From Spirochaetales bacterium (lineage in GTDB: Bacteria > Spirochaetota > Spirochaetia > SZUA-6): DNA of 64,000 bases. The notes beneath the pieces were generated by a model, which ran no database searches, had not been told where the DNA came from, and saw nothing but the letters and a program-made list of their open reading frames with translations. Numbering within the stretch: position 1 is the stretch's first letter; every line of letters begins with the position of its first letter. Positions 59,825-64,000 of the stretch are shown piece by piece. A program made the position numbers and the translations under genes. The stretch lies in the NCBI GenBank assembly GCA_027021365.1, contig JALUUM010000045.1:1-64000 (forward strand). Reading direction: 5' to 3'.

Positions 59825-61723
59825 CTACACTGCTTCTTCGTAGTCGAACTGGCTGTAGTAGATATCAGCATAGAAACCATTGGCCTTCAATAGTTCCTCA
59901 TGTGTTCCCTGCTCGACGATATTGCCGTCACTCATTACGAGAATCAGGTCAGCATCCCGAACCGTTGAAAGCCTATGGGCTATGACGAAGCTCGTTCTGC
60001 CCTCCATCAAGTTGTCCATTGCCTTCTGAATTAGAATTTCTGTAAGCGTATCGACGGAGCTCGTTGCTTCGTCCAGTATCAACATGGGAGGATTGGCAAG
60101 AATAGCCCGGGCAATCGTTATCAGCTGCTTCTGTCCCGCAGAGATGTTGCTGGCTTCCTCGTTTATCACCATGTTGTAGCCATTGGTAAAGGTTCTTATA
60201 AAGTGATCAGCATGGGCAATCTTTGCAGCCTCTATTACCTCTTCATCGGTAGCATCGAGCCTGCCGTAACGGATGTTTTCCATTATCGTGCCGTTGAAGA
60301 GCCAGGTATCCTGCAGAACCATTCCGAAGAGGCTTCTTAAGTCTTTCCTTGAGAATTCTTTTATATTATACCCGTCTATTAGAATCTGCCCACTCGTTAC
60401 ATCGTAGTACCGCATGAGAAGCTTTACCATAGTTGTTTTGCCTGCCCCCGTAGGGCCGACTATTGCTATCTTGTGGCCTGCCTCTGCTACGGCGGAAAAA
60501 TCCTTTATCACTATCTTGTCAGGGGTGTAACCAAAGTGGACATTCCTGAACTCAACCCTGCCTTTTACCTCTTTGAGCTTTACAGGATTCTTCGTTTCAG
60601 GTACCTCTTCCTCCTCCGAGAGGAATTCGAAGATACGTTCCGCAGCCGCTGCAGTCTGCTGAAGCACATTGCTGATGTTTGCAAGCTGTGCAAGTGGCTG
60701 AGTAAAGTTTCGTACATACTGGATAAAGGCCTGTATATCGCCGACGGTTATGACCTTTTTTACTGCAAGCCAGCCGCCTAAGATACTTACCGCCACATAA
60801 CCCAGGTTGCTCACGACCAGCATGAGAGGCTGCATCATGCCGGAGATAAAACGGGCCTTCCATGCAGACTGGTAAAGGGTGTCGTTGAGCCTGTTGAATT
60901 TTTCCATACTCTTATCTTCACCATTGAAAGCCTTCATAACGATATGCCCGCTGTACATCTCCTCTACATGTCCGTTTACATGGCCTATGTAGTCCTGCTG
61001 CTGCCTGAAGTATTTTTGCGAGTACTTTATGATTACTCCGACCAGTATGGTGGAGAGAGGAATGATTGCAAGAGCCACGAGGGTCATCTTCCAGCTTATT
61101 GTAAGCATCATTATGAGGATACCTATAACGCTTATCACCGAAGTGACTATCTGAGATAAGCTCTGGCTAAGGGTTCTGTTTATCGTATCAACATCGTTGG
61201 TTATACGTGAAAGCACCTCGCCGTGGTTGGTTCCGTCGAAGTACTTCAATGGCATCCTGTTTATCTTCTCGGCTATATCCCTTCTTAGACGATAGGTGAT
61301 CTTCACCGAGATTCCCGCCATTATCCAGCCCTGGATATATGCAAGAAGTGTAGAAAAAAGGTACAGTCCGAGAACTATGAGAAGGATATGCCCTATATAT
61401 TGAAAATCGATGTTACCCCTTCCGCTTATCTTTGCTATGACACCTTCGAAAAGCCTGGTAGTTGCCTTGCCAAGTATCTTGGGGCCCAGTATCCTGAAGG
61501 CCGTTGCACCTGCGGCAACTACAAGAATTATAACAATTGCAAGCTTGTATGCACCGAGGTAGCGGATAAGTCTCTTCATCGTGCCCTTGAAATCCCTGGC
61601 CTTTTCACCGGTCCCCATGCCCATGTGCCTGCCACCGAAGAAGCCCCTCCTTCCCGAACCCGGTCCAAATGCAGGCTTTCCCGAAGTGTTCGATGTGCCT
61701 TCGTAGGATTTCTTGTCACTCAT
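59825..61723 (-). CDS. ABC exporter half-transporter (MsbA/MdlB-like), second subunit
   Basis: A 632-aa fused permease-ATPase. After a Gly-rich N-terminal tail (GKPAFGPGSGRRGFFGGRH), six membrane segments fill residues about 55-340. The ATPase has Walker A GPTGAGKTTMVK, the signature NISAGQKQL (SAGQ in place of SGGQ), Walker B MLILDEATSSVD and the H-loop VIAHRLST. Its start overlaps the stop of the upstream half-transporter by four bases, and the two probably form a heterodimeric lipid or drug exporter. Confidence 0.93.
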   Translation of the reverse strand: MSDKKSYEGTSNTSGKPAFGPGSGRRGFFGGRHMGMGTGEKARDFKGTMKRLIRYLGAYKLAIVIILVVAAGATAFRILGPKILGKATTRLFEGVIAKISGRGNIDFQYIGHILLIVLGLYLFSTLLAYIQGWIMAGISVKITYRLRRDIAEKINRMPLKYFDGTNHGEVLSRITNDVDTINRTLSQSLSQIVTSVISVIGILIMMLTISWKMTLVALAIIPLSTILVGVIIKYSQKYFRQQQDYIGHVNGHVEEMYSGHIVMKAFNGEDKSMEKFNRLNDTLYQSAWKARFISGMMQPLMLVVSNLGYVAVSILGGWLAVKKVITVGDIQAFIQYVRNFTQPLAQLANISNVLQQTAAAAERIFEFLSEEEEVPETKNPVKLKEVKGRVEFRNVHFGYTPDKIVIKDFSAVAEAGHKIAIVGPTGAGKTTMVKLLMRYYDVTSGQILIDGYNIKEFSRKDLRSLFGMVLQDTWLFNGTIMENIRYGRLDATDEEVIEAAKIAHADHFIRTFTNGYNMVINEEASNISAGQKQLITIARAILANPPMLILDEATSSVDTLTEILIQKAMDNLMEGRTSFVIAHRLSTVRDADLILVMSDGNIVEQGTHEELLKANGFYADIYYSQFDYEEAV

Positions 61724-64000
61724 ACAAGTTCCTCCTCTGATAGCTGTGATATGGCAATCTCACGGTACGTATGGCACTTTTCCATGAGTTCCCTGTGGGT
61801 CCCGCTTCCGGCTATTCTACCTTCATCCAGAACAATTATTCTGTCTGCATTCTTTACAGCGGCAACCCTCTGGGTCACTATGAGTACGGTGCTCGAACCG
61901 GTTTTAGCCTTGAGTGCCTTCATGAGGTTCGAAGCGGTTTTGAAGTCCAATGATGAAAAGCTCTCATCGAAGATGTAAATCGGAGGCTGCTTTACAAGAG
62001 CCCTTGCAATGGATAGCCTCTGTTTCTGCCCGCCGGAAACATTCGTTCCCCCCTGTGATATTTCAGCTTTCATACCATCGGGAAAGGTCCTTATGAATTC
62101 TTGGGACTGCGAAATCTCCGCTGCCTCTTCCAGCACCTCCTTTCCGGCATTCTCATTGGCATAGCGGAGGTTGCTCTCTATGGTTCCCTGAAAGAGCCAT
62201 GCCTTCTGCGGCACGTATCCAATTTTTTCCCTGAGCTTTTTCTGATCCACCTTTCTAACATCATGGCCCCCTACATATACCGTTCCTTTCGTCGGCTCGA
62301 TGAACCTGAGGATAAGATGTACCAGGGTGCTCTTACCGGAACCGGTTGTTCCGATAAATGCAGTGGTTTTCCCCGCTTCCGCCCTGAAGCTTATATTGCT
62401 GAGAACATCATCCTCAGCCTTGGGGTAACGGAAAGAAACGTTTCTGAATTCTATCGAGGCATCAAAGTCATTATCCAGGGGTTCCGGTAAGGTTGGATTC
62501 TTAATGAGAGGCTCAGTTTCGAGTACTTCGTTTACACGTTTTATGGAAACTGCAGCCCGTGGAAGCATTATGAACATCATGGATAGCATGAGAAAGGCAA
62601 AGACAATTTGCATGGCATACTGCATGAATGCCATCATGTCTCCAACCTGCATGGAAGACTCCGATATCTGTTTTGCGCCTACCCAGATTATCAGTATGGA
62701 GAGGCCGTTGAATATGAATATCATTACGGGCATCATGGTTGCCATTACCCTGTTTATAAAAAGCATCGTGCCTGTAAGGTCTCTGTTTACATCGTCGAAC
62801 CTTTTTTCCTCGTACTGCTGCCTGTTGAAAGCCCTTATCACCATCATACCGGAGAGGGCCTCACGACTTACGAGGTTGAGCCTGTCCATGAGTCTCTGCA
62901 GGAGGGTAAATTTAGGTACGCTGAACCTGTACACGGTAAAAATGATTGCAATGAGCACTGTAACTGCCAGTGCAATAATCCACCACATAGAGGTGCTTTT
63001 CTGGATTGCCCTTACAATTCCACCTATGCCAATGATGGGGGCATAGAATACCATGTTGACGAGCATTATTGTGACCATCTGTATCTGCATGATATCGTTG
63101 GTGGTCCGGGTTATAAGGGAGGCAGTTGAGAACTTGTCGAACTCCAGAATACCGAAATCCTCAACACGTTTGAAGACCGCCCTGCGGAGATCCCGTGCAA
63201 AACCGGCTCCTATTTTGGAAGAGATGTATCTCGTTGATATGGCGGCCATTGCAGAGATTATGGTGAATATGAGCATTATAAGGCCAATATGAAGCATGTA
63301 GTTCATCTGAAGTTTGGCTATATCCTGTCCCAATGCCACATACTCCTCTTTAACTGGCTCTGCCGCCATCTGGTTGAGCATCTTCCCATCGAGAGAGGCC
63401 AATTTCTCCCTGATACCAGCCAGGAATTGGCCTCTGTATTCGGTTGGAATGGATTTTAAAAGCTGGAAGGGGTCTGTCCCCGGCGGAAGCTTTGAAATGT
63501 CGAAAGGTGAGGCTCCTAGGGTTGTACCACCACGGCCTGTGTTACCACTGGCGCCTTTGCCGGATCCCATGAACATCTTTAGCATCTCGGGGTTGGTTTT
63601 AGCCTTTTCTATAGCACTGACGACAATCCAGGCCCTTGCCATAACAGGATTGAGCTTTTGTAGTTCCTTCTTGTCGATATCTTTCCTTATGTAGATGGCT
63701 TTACTCTTTAAGAGCTGGAATCGGTTTATGTACTTTGTGCTTTCAGGTGAATCAGGCTTTATCAGGCTGTAGGCATCCAGCACCTCTTTGGCCTCGTTCT
63801 CGTCCATGAATATTGTAAGCTTTTCCATCCTGCTTTCACTTACGGCATCCGGAACGGCACTGTCGATACCCCCCTGCTGTATTCCGACATTTACGATATC
63901 GGACATGTAGTCGGGAAGGGCGAGGTTGGTATATGCCTGTATAAAGAGCAGTACAATGGCAATGGATAGCGGGATCAGAAAGGGTTTCAGGTATTTGATG
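61720..64000 (-). CDS. ABC exporter half-transporter, first subunit (partial, 5' end beyond window)
   Basis: The reading frame is open to the window edge: upstream of the internal Met at 63906 it continues as IKYLKPFLIPLSIAIVLLF, the usual first membrane helix, so the true start lies outside. About 760 codons are visible. An unusually long segment of about 180 residues between the first two membrane helices (roughly 35-215 of the visible part) is Gly-rich in part and presumably extracytoplasmic. The ATPase has GTTGSGKSTLVH, NVSGGQKQRL, IYIFDESFSSLD and a glutamine in place of the H-loop histidine (VTQRVAA). The missing histidine suggests a degenerate ATP site, as in heterodimeric exporters. 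Confidence 0.93.
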   Translation of the reverse strand, partial: IKYLKPFLIPLSIAIVLLFIQAYTNLALPDYMSDIVNVGIQQGGIDSAVPDAVSESRMEKLTIFMDENEAKEVLDAYSLIKPDSPESTKYINRFQLLKSKAIYIRKDIDKKELQKLNPVMARAWIVVSAIEKAKTNPEMLKMFMGSGKGASGNTGRGGTTLGASPFDISKLPPGTDPFQLLKSIPTEYRGQFLAGIREKLASLDGKMLNQMAAEPVKEEYVALGQDIAKLQMNYMLHIGLIMLIFTIISAMAAISTRYISSKIGAGFARDLRRAVFKRVEDFGILEFDKFSTASLITRTTNDIMQIQMVTIMLVNMVFYAPIIGIGGIVRAIQKSTSMWWIIALAVTVLIAIIFTVYRFSVPKFTLLQRLMDRLNLVSREALSGMMVIRAFNRQQYEEKRFDDVNRDLTGTMLFINRVMATMMPVMIFIFNGLSILIIWVGAKQISESSMQVGDMMAFMQYAMQIVFAFLMLSMMFIMLPRAAVSIKRVNEVLETEPLIKNPTLPEPLDNDFDASIEFRNVSFRYPKAEDDVLSNISFRAEAGKTTAFIGTTGSGKSTLVHLILRFIEPTKGTVYVGGHDVRKVDQKKLREKIGYVPQKAWLFQGTIESNLRYANENAGKEVLEEAAEISQSQEFIRTFPDGMKAEISQGGTNVSGGQKQRLSIARALVKQPPIYIFDESFSSLDFKTASNLMKALKAKTGSSTVLIVTQRVAAVKNADRIIVLDEGRIAGSGTHRELMEKCHTYREIAISQLSEEELV

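Noticed and set aside
1..64000. tRNA, rRNA, CRISPR arrays, insertion sequences, integrases and replication origins
   Set aside because: I looked for these and saw no convincing cloverleaf, rRNA segment, regularly spaced repeat array, transposase or DnaA-box cluster.

Overview
The window reads as chromosomal DNA of a diderm, probably anaerobic bacterium, most likely a spirochaete (Spirochaetota). The pointers are indirect: two sugar-binding proteins whose signal peptides run into a GQQEK/GGKQEK motif typical of spirochaetes, many lipoproteins, a GAF-rich set of histidine kinases and a tungsten/molybdenum aldehyde oxidoreductase. I see no rRNA, tRNA, CRISPR array, transposase or phage gene. One ABC transporter gene runs off the right edge.

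Layout. 1-3.6 kb: FMN riboswitch and the riboflavin operon ribD-ribE-ribBA-ribH. 3.6-14.9 kb (minus strand): a catabolic region led by a TetR/BetI-like repressor with a perfect palindromic operator over its own promoter. The repressor is followed by a class III aminotransferase, a sodium:solute symporter, an aldehyde:ferredoxin oxidoreductase and a dihydropyrimidinase-like hydrolase. Upstream lie a histidinol dehydrogenase homologue with changed metal-site residues, a PLP decarboxylase, and MobB fused to an Fe-S domain. This region holds a decayed tandem duplication of about 3 kb, which placed a second copy of the operator/promoter in front of the hisD-like/decarboxylase pair. 15-25.6 kb: two sugar ABC importers, one next to a NarL-type two-component system, separated by an MFS transporter and a HAD phosphatase. 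25.8-31.1 kb: envelope proteins (an NlpC/P60-like lipoprotein and an alpha/beta-hydrolase lipoprotein) and an AT-rich DUF4143-type ATPase.

31.1-34.8 kb: a fluoride riboswitch with a legible antiterminator/terminator, followed not by a fluoride exporter but by two MutS-domain-V-like ATPases. 34.8-37.3 kb: a zinc/cadmium P-type ATPase with its SmtB-like repressor and operator. 37.4-44.6 kb: GH4 glycosidase, ribosomal protein L28, PanE-like reductase, a lipoprotein, a UroD-family protein, ribokinase and an EamA transporter. 44.6-52.5 kb: an MshEN-GAF histidine kinase divergent from a FecR-domain protein, a membrane pseudokinase-like protein, AMMECR1 and Memo proteins, an RqcH-like protein and a macro-domain protein. 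52.6-64 kb: a Ycf48-like repeat protein, a hybrid histidine kinase, MFS transporter plus ChrB-domain protein, GDPD, an Mth938-domain protein and a heterodimeric ABC exporter.

The most interesting points are the fluoride-switched MutS-like pair, the duplication that moved an operator in front of a new set of genes, the uncharacterised TetR-controlled pathway, and several promoters placed so that their transcripts would be leaderless or nearly so. All functions are read from sequence motifs and remembered family features; nothing was searched or folded by computer.
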